Positions 10,787 to 20,648 are shown, numbered from the stretch's first letter. The stretch: 64,000 bases of DNA from Klenkia brasiliensis (GCF_900100695.1 NZ_FNCF01000004.1:1-64000), one strand, 5' to 3'. Translations and numbers: made by a program. Notes: a model not told the origin generated them from the sequence alone.

Positions 10787-12598
10787 ATGGCACTCAGGGG
10801 GCGGTTCGGGGTCGAGGTGAGCACCCGGTTCACCCCTGCCGGTTGGGTCGGACCTGACCTGCCGCCGATGCCGGCGTTGCCGCGGCTGACCGAGACGGCG
10901 GCGGCGTTCGGGGTCACCGGCGCTGCGCTGGATGCCGAGATCGCCTCGGTGCGGGCCAAGCGGTCGGAGCTGGCCGCCTACGAGGCCGGGCTGATCGAGC
11001 GCAAGGCCACCCAGGGGGCTGAGCACGTGCTGCCGCTGCTGCCTGGGGCCCGCACCGACATCGGCGGCGGCGAGGACCCGGCGGCGGTTCAGGCCGCCGA
11101 TGACTTCCTGCCCGATGAGCTAGCGGTGCTGCTGCGGTGCAGCGTCACCTCGGCGCGGCACCTGGTGGAGCACGCGCTGGTGCTGGTGCGGCAGCTGCCG
11201 GGGGTGTGGCACGCCCTGGCCGATGGCCGCATCGACGAGGCCCGCGCCAGGGTCATGGTCGAGGTGCTGCGCTGGCAGGCCACCTCGGTCGGTGGCCCGT
11301 TCGCCGACGAGGACATCACCGCCCTGGCCGAGCGGGGCATCGGCTGGGCCGAGCGGGGCTGCCCGCCCACCACGCTGCGGGAGCGGCTGGAGGCCGGGCT
11401 CATCGCCCTGGACCCCGACGCCGCCCAGCAGCGGCAGGAGCAGCGGGTGCGTGCCGGGGACGTGTCCAGTGCGCCGACCGGTGACGGAACCGCGGAGCTG
11501 CGCGCCACCGGCATCGAGGCCGGCCGGGCGGCGCTGATGCGGGCCCAGCTGACCGCCTACGCCCGCAAGCTGAAGGCCGACGGTGACACCCGTCCGCTGG
11601 GTGCGCTGCGGATCGCGGTCATGGACGCCCTCGTCACCCGCCCCTGGGACGCCCCCGACCCCGCCGTGGCGCACGTGACCATCACCGCCGAGCTGCGCGA
11701 CCTCTTCGACCCCGACCAGCTCCGCACCCTGCGCGACCTCATCACCGCCGGCGGTGAACCGGCCGCCGGCCACCCGGCTTCCGGCAGCCCGTCCGCTGAG
11801 GACCCGGCCGACGACGACCTCCAGGCCGCCGAGACGGACGAGCCAGCCGATGGCGTCAACCCCGCGGCCCCGGCGGCCGAGCAACCCGACCGGGACCGAC
11901 CTGCCCCGAACACGTCTGCCGCGGACACGTCCGCACAGAACTGCTCTGCCCAGGACCTGTCTGCCCAGGACCGGTCTGCCTCGGACAGGGCTGTCGACGA
12001 CACGGTCGCTGACGAGGCGGCCGGTGGTGGCGGGGTGGGTGACGTCGCGGGGATGCCGGTGACCCCGGCGGCGGTGCGGGAGCTGCTGCGCCGCATCGAC
12101 GCCCTCGGCCTCGTCGACCCGGTCGCCGGTGACCTGGCCATCACCATCACCGACCGCGGCCGCACCCTGGCCGTGGCCTCACCGTCCGAGCTGCACGCCG
12201 CCGCCCGCACCGACACCGGCCTGGGCCCACCAGCACCGACCGACCGCTACACGCCGACCGCCGCGCAGTACCGCTATCTGCGCGCCCGCGACCGGCACTG
12301 CCGCTTCCCCGGCTGCCGCCGCACCGCACGGGCCTGCGACGCCGACCACGTCACCCCGCACAGCCGGGGCGGACCGACCTGCGTCCGCAACCTCGCCCTG
12401 CTCTGCCGACACCACCACCGGCTCAAGACCCACGCCCCCGGCTGGCGGTTCCACCTCGACCCCGACGGCACCCTGCACGTCGTCACGCCCGGCGGCACCG
12501 CCCTCACGACCCGGCCCCCGGGGCTGGACCAGGTCCTCGACCCGGCTGCGCCGGCGCCACCGCCGCACGACCCCGTGGCCGACCCGGCGCCGTTCTGA
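10787..12598 (+). CDS. DUF222 / 13E12-repeat family protein with C-terminal HNH endonuclease domain
   Basis: 603 residues. The DUF222 region fills the first half ([33 protein letters not shown] and following). The C-terminal HNH site is complete: CRFPGCRR, then [15 protein letters not shown], then [11 protein letters not shown], with the two-Cys pairs that bind structural zinc. Between them lies a variable linker that is Ala/Asp/Pro-rich and contains five-residue repeats of the form x-S-A-Q-D (see the repeat feature). Members occur in many copies in actinobacterial genomes; the mycobacterial REP13E12 copies serve as phage attachment sites. The real biological role is unknown. ATG 10787. Confidence 0.9.
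   Translation: MALRGRFGVEVSTRFTPAGWVGPDLPPMPALPRLTETAAAFGVTGAALDAEIASVRAKRSELAAYEAGLIERKATQGAEHVLPLLPGARTDIGGGEDPAAVQAADDFLPDELAVLLRCSVTSARHLVEHALVLVRQLPGVWHALADGRIDEARARVMVEVLRWQATSVGGPFADEDITALAERGIGWAERGCPPTTLRERLEAGLIALDPDAAQQRQEQRVRAGDVSSAPTGDGTAELRATGIEAGRAALMRAQLTAYARKLKADGDTRPLGALRIAVMDALVTRPWDAPDPAVAHVTITAELRDLFDPDQLRTLRDLITAGGEPAAGHPASGSPSAEDPADDDLQAAETDEPADGVNPAAPAAEQPDRDRPAPNTSAADTSAQNCSAQDLSAQDRSASDRAVDDTVADEAAGGGGVGDVAGMPVTPAAVRELLRRIDALGLVDPVAGDLAITITDRGRTLAVASPSELHAAARTDTGLGPPAPTDRYTPTAAQYRYLRARDRHCRFPGCRRTARACDADHVTPHSRGGPTCVRNLALLCRHHHRLKTHAPGWRFHLDPDGTLHVVTPGGTALTTRPPGLDQVLDPAAPAPPPHDPVADPAPF
11912..12001 (+). repeat. Six 15-bp tandem repeats coding for pentapeptides (xSAQD)
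   Basis: Units begin at 11912, 11927, 11942, 11957, 11972 and 11987. They encode [25 protein letters not shown] and RAVDD. Units three and four differ only in their first two bases (best copy CTGTCTGCCCAGGAC). The array lies in the linker between DUF222 and HNH and can change length in frame. Confidence 0.85.
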
Positions 12599-12620
12599 CG
12601 GGCGCCGGGCCGGCGGGGCA

Positions 12621-14057
12621 TCAGGCCTCGACCTCGCGGGCGTCCTCGGACCACATGGTGTGGAAGGAGCCCTCGGCGTCCACCCGGCGGTAGGTGTGCG
12701 AGCCGAACCGGTCGCGCAGGCCCTGGATCAGCGCGGCGGGGGAGCGCTCGGCGCGCAGGCCGTCGTAGTAAGCCAGGGCGCTGGCGAACCCCGGGGCGGG
12801 CACCCCGTGCCGAGCCGCGCCGGCCACCACCTGGCGCCAGCCCTCCTGGGCGTCGGCCACCGCGTCCCGGAAGTAGTCGTTGGTCAGCAGCGTGGTCAGG
12901 TCCGGCTCGTCGGTGAACACCTGACGCACCCGGTCCAGGAACGCCGCCCGGATGATGCAGCCGTCCCGCCAGATCGCGGCCAGCGCAGCGCGGTCGACGT
13001 CCCAGCCGTGGTCCTCCGCACCCTTGGCGATCTGGTCGAAGCCCTGCGAGTAGGCGACCACCTTCGCGGCGTACAGCGCCTGGCGGACGCTCTCGATGAA
13101 CCCGTCCCGGTCGGCGACCTGGTCGTCCCAGTCGCGGCCCGGCCCGGGCAGCACCTGCTGGGCGGCCTTGCGCTGGTCGACGTGGCCGGACAGCGCCCGG
13201 GCGAAGACCGCCTCGGCGATCCCCGACACCGGCGTCCCCAGGTCCAGTGCCGACTGCACCGTCCACCGGCCGGTGCCCTTCTGCTCCGCCTCGTCCAGCA
13301 CGACGTCGACGAAGGGCTTGCCGGTCCGCTCGTCGGTGTGCCGCAGCACCTGCGCGGTGATCTCGATCAGGTAGGACTGCAGGTCGCCCTCGTTCCAGGT
13401 GGCGAACACGTCCCCGATCTCGGCGGGCGAGAGCCCGAGCCCCTGGCGCAGCAGGTCGTAGGCCTCGGCGATGAGCTGCATGTCGGCGTACTCGATGCCG
13501 TTGTGCACCATCTTGACGAAGTGGCCCGCGCCGTCGGTGCCCACGTGCGTGCAGCACGGCTCCCCGTCGACGTGCGCGGAGATGTCCTCCAGCACCGGAC
13601 CGACGATCGCGTAGGCCTCGTCCGACCCGCCGGGCATGATGCTCGGCCCGTTCAGCGCGCCCTCCTCGCCGCCGCTGATCCCGCAGCCGACGAAGTGGAT
13701 GCCCCGGCCCTCCAGCTCCTCGGTCCGCCGGATCGTGTCGGTGTAGCGCGCGTTGCCGCCGTCCACCAGCACGTCGCCCTCGGCCAGCAGCGGGGCGATC
13801 TCGGAGATGACGGCGTCCGTCGGGTCGCCCGCGGCGACCATAATGATCACCGTGCGCGGCTGCTCCAGCTTGTCGACCAGCTCCTGCGGGGAGTCCGCGC
13901 GCACGAGGTCGCCCTCGTCGCCGTGCGCCTCCAGCAGCGCGTCGGTCTTCGCCGCCGTGCGGTTGTGCACCACCACCTGGTGGCCGTGCCGTGCCAGGTT
14001 GCGGGCCAGGTTGGCCCCCATCGTCGCGAGGCCGGTGACCCCGATCTGTCCGCTCAT
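12621..14057 (-). CDS. gnd: 6-phosphogluconate dehydrogenase (decarboxylating)
   Basis: 478 residues, the long form of the family. Oxidises 6-phosphogluconate to ribulose 5-phosphate and CO2 with NADP+ in the pentose phosphate pathway. N-terminal Rossmann motif [20 protein letters not shown] and the NADP-binding HNRTAAKTD; substrate site [21 protein letters not shown]; catalytic Lys in [12 protein letters not shown]-terminal [13 protein letters not shown]. It heads away from bcp with 30 bases between them. A gluconokinase at 52392 could supply its substrate. Confidence 0.97.
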   Translation of the reverse strand: MSGQIGVTGLATMGANLARNLARHGHQVVVHNRTAAKTDALLEAHGDEGDLVRADSPQELVDKLEQPRTVIIMVAAGDPTDAVISEIAPLLAEGDVLVDGGNARYTDTIRRTEELEGRGIHFVGCGISGGEEGALNGPSIMPGGSDEAYAIVGPVLEDISAHVDGEPCCTHVGTDGAGHFVKMVHNGIEYADMQLIAEAYDLLRQGLGLSPAEIGDVFATWNEGDLQSYLIEITAQVLRHTDERTGKPFVDVVLDEAEQKGTGRWTVQSALDLGTPVSGIAEAVFARALSGHVDQRKAAQQVLPGPGRDWDDQVADRDGFIESVRQALYAAKVVAYSQGFDQIAKGAEDHGWDVDRAALAAIWRDGCIIRAAFLDRVRQVFTDEPDLTTLLTNDYFRDAVADAQEGWRQVVAGAARHGVPAPGFASALAYYDGLRAERSPAALIQGLRDRFGSHTYRRVDAEGSFHTMWSEDAREVEA

Positions 14058-14087
14058 GCGTTCGGTCGTGCCCGACCGAACGCGCGG

Positions 14088-14573
14088 CTAACCGAGACCG
14101 AGGTCTCGGCGCAGCTTGGCCACGTGCCCGGTGGCCTTGACGTTGTAGGCGGCCCGCTCGACCTTGCCGTCGGCGTCGAGCACGAACGTCGACCGGATCA
14201 CGCCGACGACCTCCTTGCCGTACAGCTTCTTCGGCCCGTACGCCCCGTAGGCGGCCAGCACCGACTTGTCCTCGTCGGAGACGAGGGTGATCGACAGCCC
14301 CTCCTTCTCCCGGAAGCGCATCAGCTTCTCGGGGGCGTCGGGGGAGATGCCGATGATGTCCAGCCCCGCCTCGGCGAACTCGCCCGCGGCGGCGGTGAAG
14401 TCCACGGCCTGGGTCGTGCAGCCCGGCGTGAGCGCGGCCGGGTAGCAGTAGACGACGACCCGGTGCCCCCGGTGGTCGGCCAACGAGACCGGGTTGCCCT
14501 CGGCGTCGGGCAGCGTGAAGTCCGGCGCCTGGTCGCCGGGGGACAGACGCGTGGCGGTGGGGCTGTCGGTCAT
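14088..14573 (-). CDS. bcp: Peroxiredoxin of the Bcp/PrxQ family, lacking the usual resolving Cys
   Basis: 161 residues. Thiol peroxidase, N-terminal [21 protein letters not shown] and catalytic [16 protein letters not shown]52 after TPG is the peroxidatic Cys. Typical PrxQ proteins have the resolving Cys five residues later; here that position is V57. The only other Cys is C43 (VYCYP), so it may work as a 1-Cys enzyme using an external thiol. ATG. Same strand as yjbQ upstream (42-base gap) and gnd downstream, possibly one transcript. Confidence 0.92.
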   Translation of the reverse strand: MTDSPTATRLSPGDQAPDFTLPDAEGNPVSLADHRGHRVVVYCYPAALTPGCTTQAVDFTAAAGEFAEAGLDIIGISPDAPEKLMRFREKEGLSITLVSDEDKSVLAAYGAYGPKKLYGKEVVGVIRSTFVLDADGKVERAAYNVKATGHVAKLRRDLGLG

Positions 14574-14615
14574 GCGGGCATGGTGGCAGACCCCACCGAC
14601 GACACCGGTCCGGGG

Positions 14616-15020
14616 TCAGCCGGCCAGGAAGCTCAGCCGTACCTGCCGGGTGGGGTTGTCGCCGTTGGTGTCCACGAAGCAGATCCGCTGCCAGGTGCCC
14701 AGCGCCAGGCGGCCCTCCAGCACCGGCACCGTGGCGTGCGGCGGCACGAACGCCGGCAGCACGTGGTCCCGTCCGTGCCCGGGGGAGCCGTGCCGGTGCC
14801 GCCACCGGTCGTCGGTGGGCAGCAGCTGGTCGAGCTGGGCGAGCAGGTCGTCGTCGCTGCCGGCCCCGGTCTCGATGATGGCCACCCCGGCGGTCGCGTG
14901 CGGCACGAAGACCTGCAGCAGCCCGTCGGCCTCGCCGCGGACGAACGCGGCGCACTCGTCGGTCAGGTCGACGACGGCCGGTGCCCGGCCGGTGCGCACC
15001 TGGCGCAGTTCCGATCGCAT
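14616..15020 (-). CDS. yjbQ: YjbQ/UPF0047 family protein
   Basis: 134 residues. Family motifs are all present: [54 protein letters not shown]. The three histidines form the conserved metal-like pocket. Relatives have weak thiamine-phosphate synthase activity in vitro, but the physiological role is unsettled. ATG 15020, divergent from rph, with 36 bases between the two starts. Confidence 0.88.
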   Translation of the reverse strand: MRSELRQVRTGRAPAVVDLTDECAAFVRGEADGLLQVFVPHATAGVAIIETGAGSDDDLLAQLDQLLPTDDRWRHRHGSPGHGRDHVLPAFVPPHATVPVLEGRLALGTWQRICFVDTNGDNPTRQVRLSFLAG

Positions 15021-15042
15021 GGGACCAGTCTTCCCCGCCCAC

Positions 15043-15048
15043 TACCCT
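15043..15048 (+). promoter_or_regulatory. Probable -10 box of leaderless rph
   Basis: TACCCT, 8 bases before GTG 15057; no ribosome binding site in between. Confidence 0.4.
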
Positions 15049-15056
15049 CGACCCAC

Positions 15057-15790
<734 letters not shown>

Positions 15791-15794
<4 letters not shown>

Positions 15795-16408
15795 CCCGGC
15801 TCGTCCTCGCCACCCGCAACGCCGGCAAGCTCGCGGAGCTGCAGCGGCTGCTGACCACCGCGGTCCCCGGGGTCGAGGTCCTGGGGCTCAAGGACGTCGA
15901 GGAGTACCCCGAGGCGCCGGAGACCGGGGCGACCTTCGCCGACAACGCGCTGCTCAAGGCGCGCGAGGCGGTCCGGTACACGGGCCTGCCGGCGGTCGCC
16001 GACGACTCCGGCATCACCGTCGACGCGCTCAACGGCATGCCGGGGATCCTCTCGGCGCGCTGGTCGGGCCGGCACGGCGACGACCCGGCCAACACCGCCC
16101 TGCTGCTGGGGCAGCTGGCCGACGTCCCCGACGAGCGGCGCGGCGCCGGGTTCGTCTGCGCCGCGGCCGTCGTCCTGCCCGACGGCACCGAGCGGGTGCT
16201 CGAGGCGACCTGGCGCGGCAGCGTGCTGCGCGAGCCGCGGGGCAGCAACGGGTTCGGCTACGACCCGGTGTTCCTGCCCGAGGGGCTGGACCGGACCTCG
16301 GCCGAGCTCGAGCCGGCGGAGAAGGACGCGGTCAGCCACCGCGGCCAGGCCTTCGCCGCGCTGGTGCCGGTGCTGGCCGAGCTGCTCAGCGGGTCGCCGT
16401 CCAGCTGA
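15791..16408 (+). CDS. rdgB: dITP/XTP pyrophosphatase (RdgB/HAM1)
   Basis: 205 residues. Removes dITP, XTP and similar non-canonical nucleotides from the pool. Motifs: [66 protein letters not shown] and [10 protein letters not shown] overlaps the rph stop. It ends the conserved clpS-to-rdgB block. Its last 23 bases overlap a membrane-protein gene on the opposite strand. Confidence 0.96.
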
Positions 16409-16862
16409 CGAAGGCGATCGCGCCGGTCACGAAGACCGGCGGGAAGGCCAGCACCAGGAACGCCGCGACCACCCGGTCGGTCCGCCAGCGCGGGCCCGCC
16501 GCCGGGGGAGCGGAGGAGCGGGTGGCCTGCCAGGCCTCGACCCGGGCCCAGGCGGGCGCCACCCCGCACAGCAGGGCCGCCACGGCCGTCCCGGCCAGCG
16601 CCACTGGCAGGGAACCCGGCTCCAGCGCGACCGCGCCGGCGGTCGCCGCACCCGCGGCGAAGCCGGCGACGGTGATCGCCCCGAGCACGAAGACGGCGCC
16701 GAGGGCCAGCGCCGCGAGCACGCACAGCCCCGGCCAGAGCAGCCGGGTCGGGACGTCGGCGAGCAGTCCGGCCCCCGCGGCGACGGCGAGCCCGGCGAGC
16801 AGCAGCACCAGCACGACCGCCATCGGCAGCCGCACCGGCTCGCGGGGCGCGAGCGTGCTCAT
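16386..16862 (-). CDS. Membrane protein cotranscribed with the GT2 glycosyltransferase
   Basis: 158 residues with about four transmembrane segments (13-35, 43-65, 66-77 with 85-100, and 132-153). No family recognised. Its ATG overlaps the stop of the glycosyltransferase gene (ATGA), so it is very probably made together with it and may be a small partner subunit. The last two-thirds are hydrophobic with an ARVEAWQATRSS cytoplasmic or external loop. Confidence 0.65.
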   Translation of the reverse strand: MSTLAPREPVRLPMAVVLVLLLAGLAVAAGAGLLADVPTRLLWPGLCVLAALALGAVFVLGAITVAGFAAGAATAGAVALEPGSLPVALAGTAVAALLCGVAPAWARVEAWQATRSSAPPAAGPRWRTDRVVAAFLVLAFPPVFVTGAIAFVSWTATR

Positions 16863-19144
16863 GCCGGTTCCAGGGCCCACCCGAGCAGGCCCGGCGCGGC
16901 GGCCGGGGGCTGGGCGGCGTGCCGGGCCCGACGCGGCGCCGGCAGCACCTGCGCCGGCGGCACCGTCGACTCCACCGGCGTGGGCACCGGGGGTAGCGCC
17001 GGGACCGGCTCCTCGACCACCCGGGTGGCGGCCAGCGAGGGCAGCGGGCCGGTGCGGCGCACCACCCGCTCGGCCGGCGGCGGCACCGGCGGCAGTGCGC
17101 CGCCAGTGGGCCGCAGGGCGGGCACCGCGACGGCCGCGGGCATCACCTCCGTGATCAGGTCGTGTTCGTCGAGCGCCTCCAGCGCCTCCTGGAGGGCGGT
17201 CAGGTCGTCGAGGTGCAGCGGGGCCATCGGTTCCTCCGGAGGGGCGGGGGGCGGGGACGCAGGGGAGTGGCTGGTGAGCCCGTGCTGGGTCTTCTCCCAG
17301 TAGAAGGGCTTGGTGACCAGCTGCCAGGCCGCCTTGTAGGAGGCGACCGAGTGGAGCAGCCAGTAGAGGGGCGACAGCAGCGCGTAGGCCACCAGCCGGT
17401 AGCTGCGGCGCTTGAACCCGGCGAGCAGGCTCAGGTAGACGATCAGCCCGTTGCCCAGCAGCAGGTTGCCGAGGCTGACCAGCTGCAGCCACGGCGGCAG
17501 CGGGGCGAACAGGTGCGGGAAGGCCAGCCACAGGCCGAACACCCCCCACAGCGGCGGGGTCAGCAGGAACGTGGCGGGGGTGCCGCCGATGGTGAGCAGG
17601 AACCCGACGGCCTGCCGCGGCCCGATCGCCCGGACCAGCCGCACCGGGTGCCGGCTGTGCACCAGGAAGGTCTGCATGTAGCCCTTGATCCACCGGCTGC
17701 GCTGGCGGACCCAGTTGCCGACGGCCATGTTGGCCTCTTCGTAGGTGGTCGAGTTGACCACCGCCACGCGCCCGCCCCGGGCCGAGGCGCGCACGCCGAG
17801 GTCGGCGTCCTCGGTGACGTTGAAGGGATCCCAGCCGCCCAGCTCGCGCAGCATCGTCGCGCGGAAGTGGTTGCTGGTGCCGCCCAGCGGGATGGGCAGC
17901 CGCAGCGCGTCCAGCCCCGGCAGCGTGTAGTCGAACCACGAGCTGTACTCGAGCGTGAACATGCGGGTGAGCAGGTTCTCCTCGGCGTTGAAGTAGTTCA
18001 GCGCCGCCTGCACGCAGACCAGGTCCTCCCCGCCCTGCGCGAAGGCGACCACGGCCTTCTTCAGCTGGTCGGGGTCGGGCCGGTCCTCCGCGTCGTAGAT
18101 GACCACCAGGTCGCCGCGGGCGAAGGCCAGCCCCACGTTGCACGCCCGCGGCTTGGTCTTGGGCATCGAGTGCGGCACGACCAGGATCCGGACGACGTCG
18201 GGCGGCGCGGCGGCCAGCGCGGCCTGCAGCGTCTCCGGGTCGTCCTCCTCCAGCAGGAGCAGGATCTCCAGCTTCTCCCGCGGGTAGTCCAGGCCGGCCA
18301 GGTTCTGCATGAGCAGCCCGACGATGCCCGCCTCCCGGTAGACCGGGACGAGGATCGTGTAGCGCGGCAGCTCCGCGTCGGCGAGCGCGGCGGCGTCGGC
18401 CGCCGTCACCTGCTCGACGGTCTCCGACGCCGTCCCCACCGTGCTGATCAGCGCCTTCGCGCCGACCGAGAGCCCGATGACGACGTTGACCACGGCCAGC
18501 AGGACGACGACGGTGGTGGGTGCGTCGAGCACCAGGCCGACCACGACGGCGAGCGCGGCGACCACGGCGCTGGCCACCTGCGGCCAGGTGAAGACCGTGG
18601 ACGCCGACTCGTCGGGCCGGCGCTCGGCCAGCGCGGACACCGCCTCGTGCACGACCTCCTCGCGCCACACGGTGCGCAGCGCCCGCTGCACGTCCCAGTC
18701 GGTGGTGACCAGCTGCTGCACCCGGTCGATGCCGGTGTGCTCGGCCACCGAGCGCCGGACGTGCTCGCTGGGCCGGGAGGAGGAGGCGACGACGACCTGG
18801 CGCTCGCCGTCCGGTCCGGTCTCCGTGCGCAGCGGCACCCACATCTCGCGGGCCAGCTGGGGGTACGGGAAGAGCTGGGCGAGGTCGGCGTCCACCTCGA
18901 CCGGGTCGACGAAGGTCATCTCGGTGCCCCACACCTCCGCGAGGGCGACGTAGAGCCGGCGGCGGGTGACCCAGCCGCGGGCCAGCAGCACCGACCCCAG
19001 CGGTTCGCCCACCTCGCGCGAGGCCACCAGCGCCTCGGCCAGCTGCTCCGGGCTGATCGACCCGTCGCCGACCAGCACGTCGCCCAGCCGCCGCTCGGCC
19101 GCCGGCCGCGGCACGGCGGCGTCGGCCCGGAGCGCAGTGGTCAC
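16859..19144 (-). CDS. Processive GT2 glycosyltransferase with N-terminal MshEN-like (T2SSE-N) domain
   Basis: 761 residues from GTG 19144. Residues 19-75 carry two MshEN-like repeats (RLGDVLVGDGSISPEQL and PLGSVLLARGWVTRRRL). Two membrane helices follow at about 180-225. The GT2 domain has the D-x-D-like IYDAEDRPDPDQ near 350, TEDADLG near 445 and QRSRWIKG near 481, the D, TED and Q-x-x-R-W signature of processive enzymes such as cellulose and hyaluronan synthases. Four or more helices follow, then a Pro-rich cytoplasmic tail of about 130 residues. Polymer unknown. MshEN domains of type II secretion ATPases bind cyclic di-GMP, so control by that messenger is possible. A longer reading from 19258 would run into tRNA-Leu and is rejected. 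Confidence 0.85.
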   Translation of the reverse strand: MTTALRADAAVPRPAAERRLGDVLVGDGSISPEQLAEALVASREVGEPLGSVLLARGWVTRRRLYVALAEVWGTEMTFVDPVEVDADLAQLFPYPQLAREMWVPLRTETGPDGERQVVVASSSRPSEHVRRSVAEHTGIDRVQQLVTTDWDVQRALRTVWREEVVHEAVSALAERRPDESASTVFTWPQVASAVVAALAVVVGLVLDAPTTVVVLLAVVNVVIGLSVGAKALISTVGTASETVEQVTAADAAALADAELPRYTILVPVYREAGIVGLLMQNLAGLDYPREKLEILLLLEEDDPETLQAALAAAPPDVVRILVVPHSMPKTKPRACNVGLAFARGDLVVIYDAEDRPDPDQLKKAVVAFAQGGEDLVCVQAALNYFNAEENLLTRMFTLEYSSWFDYTLPGLDALRLPIPLGGTSNHFRATMLRELGGWDPFNVTEDADLGVRASARGGRVAVVNSTTYEEANMAVGNWVRQRSRWIKGYMQTFLVHSRHPVRLVRAIGPRQAVGFLLTIGGTPATFLLTPPLWGVFGLWLAFPHLFAPLPPWLQLVSLGNLLLGNGLIVYLSLLAGFKRRSYRLVAYALLSPLYWLLHSVASYKAAWQLVTKPFYWEKTQHGLTSHSPASPPPAPPEEPMAPLHLDDLTALQEALEALDEHDLITEVMPAAVAVPALRPTGGALPPVPPPAERVVRRTGPLPSLAATRVVEEPVPALPPVPTPVESTVPPAQVLPAPRRARHAAQPPAAAPGLLGWALEPA

Positions 19145-19219
19145 CCTCGGGGATTCGGCACCCGGCCGGCCCGACCCCAGTGCGTTCACCCGTCCGGGTG
19201 GACCGCCCGGACCGCACCG

Positions 19220-19300
19220 TGCGGGAGAGGGGAGTCGAACCCCTACGCCCGAAGGCACCAGGACCTAAACCTGGCGTGGCTGCCGTTACACCACTCCCGC
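19220..19300 (-). tRNA. tRNA-Leu (anticodon UAG)
   Basis: 81 bases without encoded CCA. Acceptor GCGGGAG pairs with CTCCCGC. Anticodon stem CCAGG/CCTGG has loop TTTAGGT, giving anticodon UAG. The long variable arm (GCC-TTCG-GGC) marks a class II tRNA. T arm AGGGG-TTCGACT-CCCCT. Reads CUA and probably other CUN codons. Confidence 0.96.
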
Positions 19301-19354
19301 GCTGCCCGGAGTCTAGGAGCGGTGCGGGGGGCCGGGACGTGGCAGGCTGTGCGC

Positions 19355-19585
19355 GTGCCCCGCAGCCCCGAGCAGATCCAGCAGGAGATCGACGCCGCCC
19401 GCGAGTCCCTGGCGGCCACCCTGGACCAGCTGGTCTACCGGGGCAGCCCCCAGCGGCTGTCCGCCCAGGCGCAGGAGCGCGTCAAGCACTGGCTGACCAC
19501 CCCGGCCGGGCAGGCGACGCTGGCCGCGGCCGGCCTGTTCGTCACCTTCGTCGCGGTGCAGAAGGTCCGGCACGCCCGGCGCTGA
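19355..19585 (+). CDS. DUF3618 small membrane protein
   Basis: 76 residues from GTG 19355. The start PRSPEQIQQEIDAARESLAATLDQL is the DUF3618 signature, a short coiled-coil-like helix, followed by an amphipathic linker and one transmembrane helix (AGQATLAAAGLFVTFVAVQKV) and a basic end (RHARR). Family members are common in actinobacteria and have no known role. It lies 54 bases from the tRNA-Leu 5' end on the opposite strand. Confidence 0.8.
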   Translation: MPRSPEQIQQEIDAARESLAATLDQLVYRGSPQRLSAQAQERVKHWLTTPAGQATLAAAGLFVTFVAVQKVRHARR

Positions 19586-19603
19586 CCGCGCACACTGGCG
19601 GGT

Positions 19604-20101
19604 GTGATGCACCCGCGCCCCGACCCCGTCGGCCCCGGTCAGGAGTCCGTCTGGGACTACCCGCGTCCCCCGTCGGCCGAGGTCACCCCCCGCCGCGTCC
19701 AGGTCGAGCTGGGCGGTGCGGAGATCGCCAGCACCGACCGGGCGGTGCGGGTCTGCGAGACCAGCCACCCGCCGGTCTACTACGTCCCGCGCGAGGACGT
19801 CGCCGCCGGCGTGCTGCAGCGCGGCGAGGGCGCCAGCTGGTGCGAGTGGAAGGGTGTGGCCACCTACTGGGACGCCGTCGTCGACGGCACCCGGTACCCG
19901 GCCGTCGGCTGGTCCTACGAGGACCCGACCCCCGGGTACCGGCACCTGCGCGGCGCGGTCGCCTTCTACCCCTCCAAGCTCGACCGGGCGACGGTCGACG
20001 GCGAGGCCGTGCGCGCCCAGGCCGGCGACTTCTACGGCGGCTGGATCACCGACGAGGTGGTCGGCCCGTTCAAGGGCGAGCCCGGCACCCGCGGCTGGTA
20101 A
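19604..20101 (+). CDS. DUF427 family protein
   Basis: 165 residues. Family segments: VQVELGGAEIASTDRAVRVCETSHPPVYYVPREDV, then WCEWKGVATYWD and AVGWSYEDPTPGYRHLRGAVAFYPSKLDRATVDGE, all typical of DUF427, a compact beta-rich fold of unknown function. GTG 19604 and ATG 19607 are both possible starts. CACACT lies 7 bases before the GTG and may be a weak -10 box of a leaderless message. Confidence 0.88.
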   Translation: MMHPRPDPVGPGQESVWDYPRPPSAEVTPRRVQVELGGAEIASTDRAVRVCETSHPPVYYVPREDVAAGVLQRGEGASWCEWKGVATYWDAVVDGTRYPAVGWSYEDPTPGYRHLRGAVAFYPSKLDRATVDGEAVRAQAGDFYGGWITDEVVGPFKGEPGTRGW

Positions 20102-20105
20102 CCCC

Positions 20106-20120
20106 TACCCCCTAGGGGTA
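20106..20120. promoter_or_regulatory. CsoR-type copper operator
   Basis: TACCCC-CTA-GGGGTA, a 15-bp inverted repeat of the TACCCC/GGGGTA type bound by CsoR and RicR repressors. It ends on the first bases of the -10 box of csoR, so binding would block RNA polymerase. Confidence 0.8.
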
Positions 20121-20124
20121 CCCT
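20119..20124 (+). promoter_or_regulatory. Probable -10 box of leaderless csoR
   Basis: TACCCT, 7 bases before ATG 20132. Its first two bases are shared with the right arm of the operator. Confidence 0.5.
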
Positions 20125-20131
20125 CGACCGC

Positions 20132-20425
20132 ATGGCCGGCTACGAGGGCAACAAGGAGCAGGTGCTCGCGCGGCTCAAGCGCGTCGAGGGCCAGGTCCGG
20201 GGCATCTCCCGGATGGTCGAGCAGGACACCTACTGCATCGACGTGCTGACCCAGGTGTCGGCCGCGACCAAGGCGCTGCAGGCCGTGGCCCTCGGGCTGC
20301 TCGACGACCACCTCGGGCACTGCGTCCGCGACGCGGTCGCCAGCAGCGCCGACGACGACGGCGCGGCCGCCGACGCCAAGATCGCCGAGGCCTCCGCCGC
20401 CATCGCGCGGCTGGTCCGGTCCTGA
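20132..20425 (+). CDS. csoR: Copper-sensing transcriptional repressor CsoR
   Basis: 97 residues, all-helical DUF156 fold. Cu(I) ligands C35, H60 and C64 (YCIDVLTQVSAATKALQAVALGLLDDHLGHC) match the C-H-C site of mycobacterial CsoR. With copper bound it leaves DNA and lets the operon be read. The first gene of csoR-copZ-copA, with the operator directly at its promoter, so autoregulation is expected. The next gene starts 16 bases later after a clear ribosome site (GGGAGGAA). Confidence 0.94.
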   Translation: MAGYEGNKEQVLARLKRVEGQVRGISRMVEQDTYCIDVLTQVSAATKALQAVALGLLDDHLGHCVRDAVASSADDDGAAADAKIAEASAAIARLVRS

Positions 20426-20441
20426 GACGGGAGGAACCCCC

Positions 20442-20648
20442 ATGAGCACGCTCGACTTCACCGTCACCGGCATGACCTGTCAGCACTGCGTCGCCTCGGT
20501 CACCGAGGAGGTCTCCGAGGTCGCCGGCGTCTCCGGCGTCGACGTCGACCTGGCCAGCGGCGCGCTGCGGGTGACCGGCGAGGACGTCGACGGCGAGCAG
20601 GTGCGCGCGGCCGTGGCGGAGGCCGGCTACTCCGCCACCCCGGCGTGA
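20442..20648 (+). CDS. copZ: Copper chaperone (heavy-metal-associated domain)
   Basis: 68 residues, one HMA ferredoxin-like domain. The Cu(I) site is MTCQHC near residue 11-16. It carries Cu(I) to CopA. GGGAGGAA lies 9 bases before the ATG. Its stop overlaps the GTG of copA. Confidence 0.95.
   Translation: MSTLDFTVTGMTCQHCVASVTEEVSEVAGVSGVDVDLASGALRVTGEDVDGEQVRAAVAEAGYSATPA

Noticed and set aside
10787-12598. DUF222/HNH gene as a sign of a prophage or mobile island
   Set aside because: No integrase, attachment repeat or phage structural gene is nearby, and the family is common in actinobacterial chromosomes.
12129-15056. Long plus-strand open frame running into rph
   Set aside because: It is antisense to gnd, bcp and yjbQ; only the part from GTG 15057 codes for a protein (RNase PH).
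19145-19258. Upstream extension of the GT2 synthase to an earlier in-frame start codon
   Set aside because: It would overlap tRNA-Leu (19220-19300), and the added residues are Pro/Gly-rich without family likeness.
19220-19300. tRNA-Leu, tRNA-Lys or tRNA-His as integration sites
   Set aside because: No duplicated tRNA 3' end or integrase is visible on either side of any of the three.
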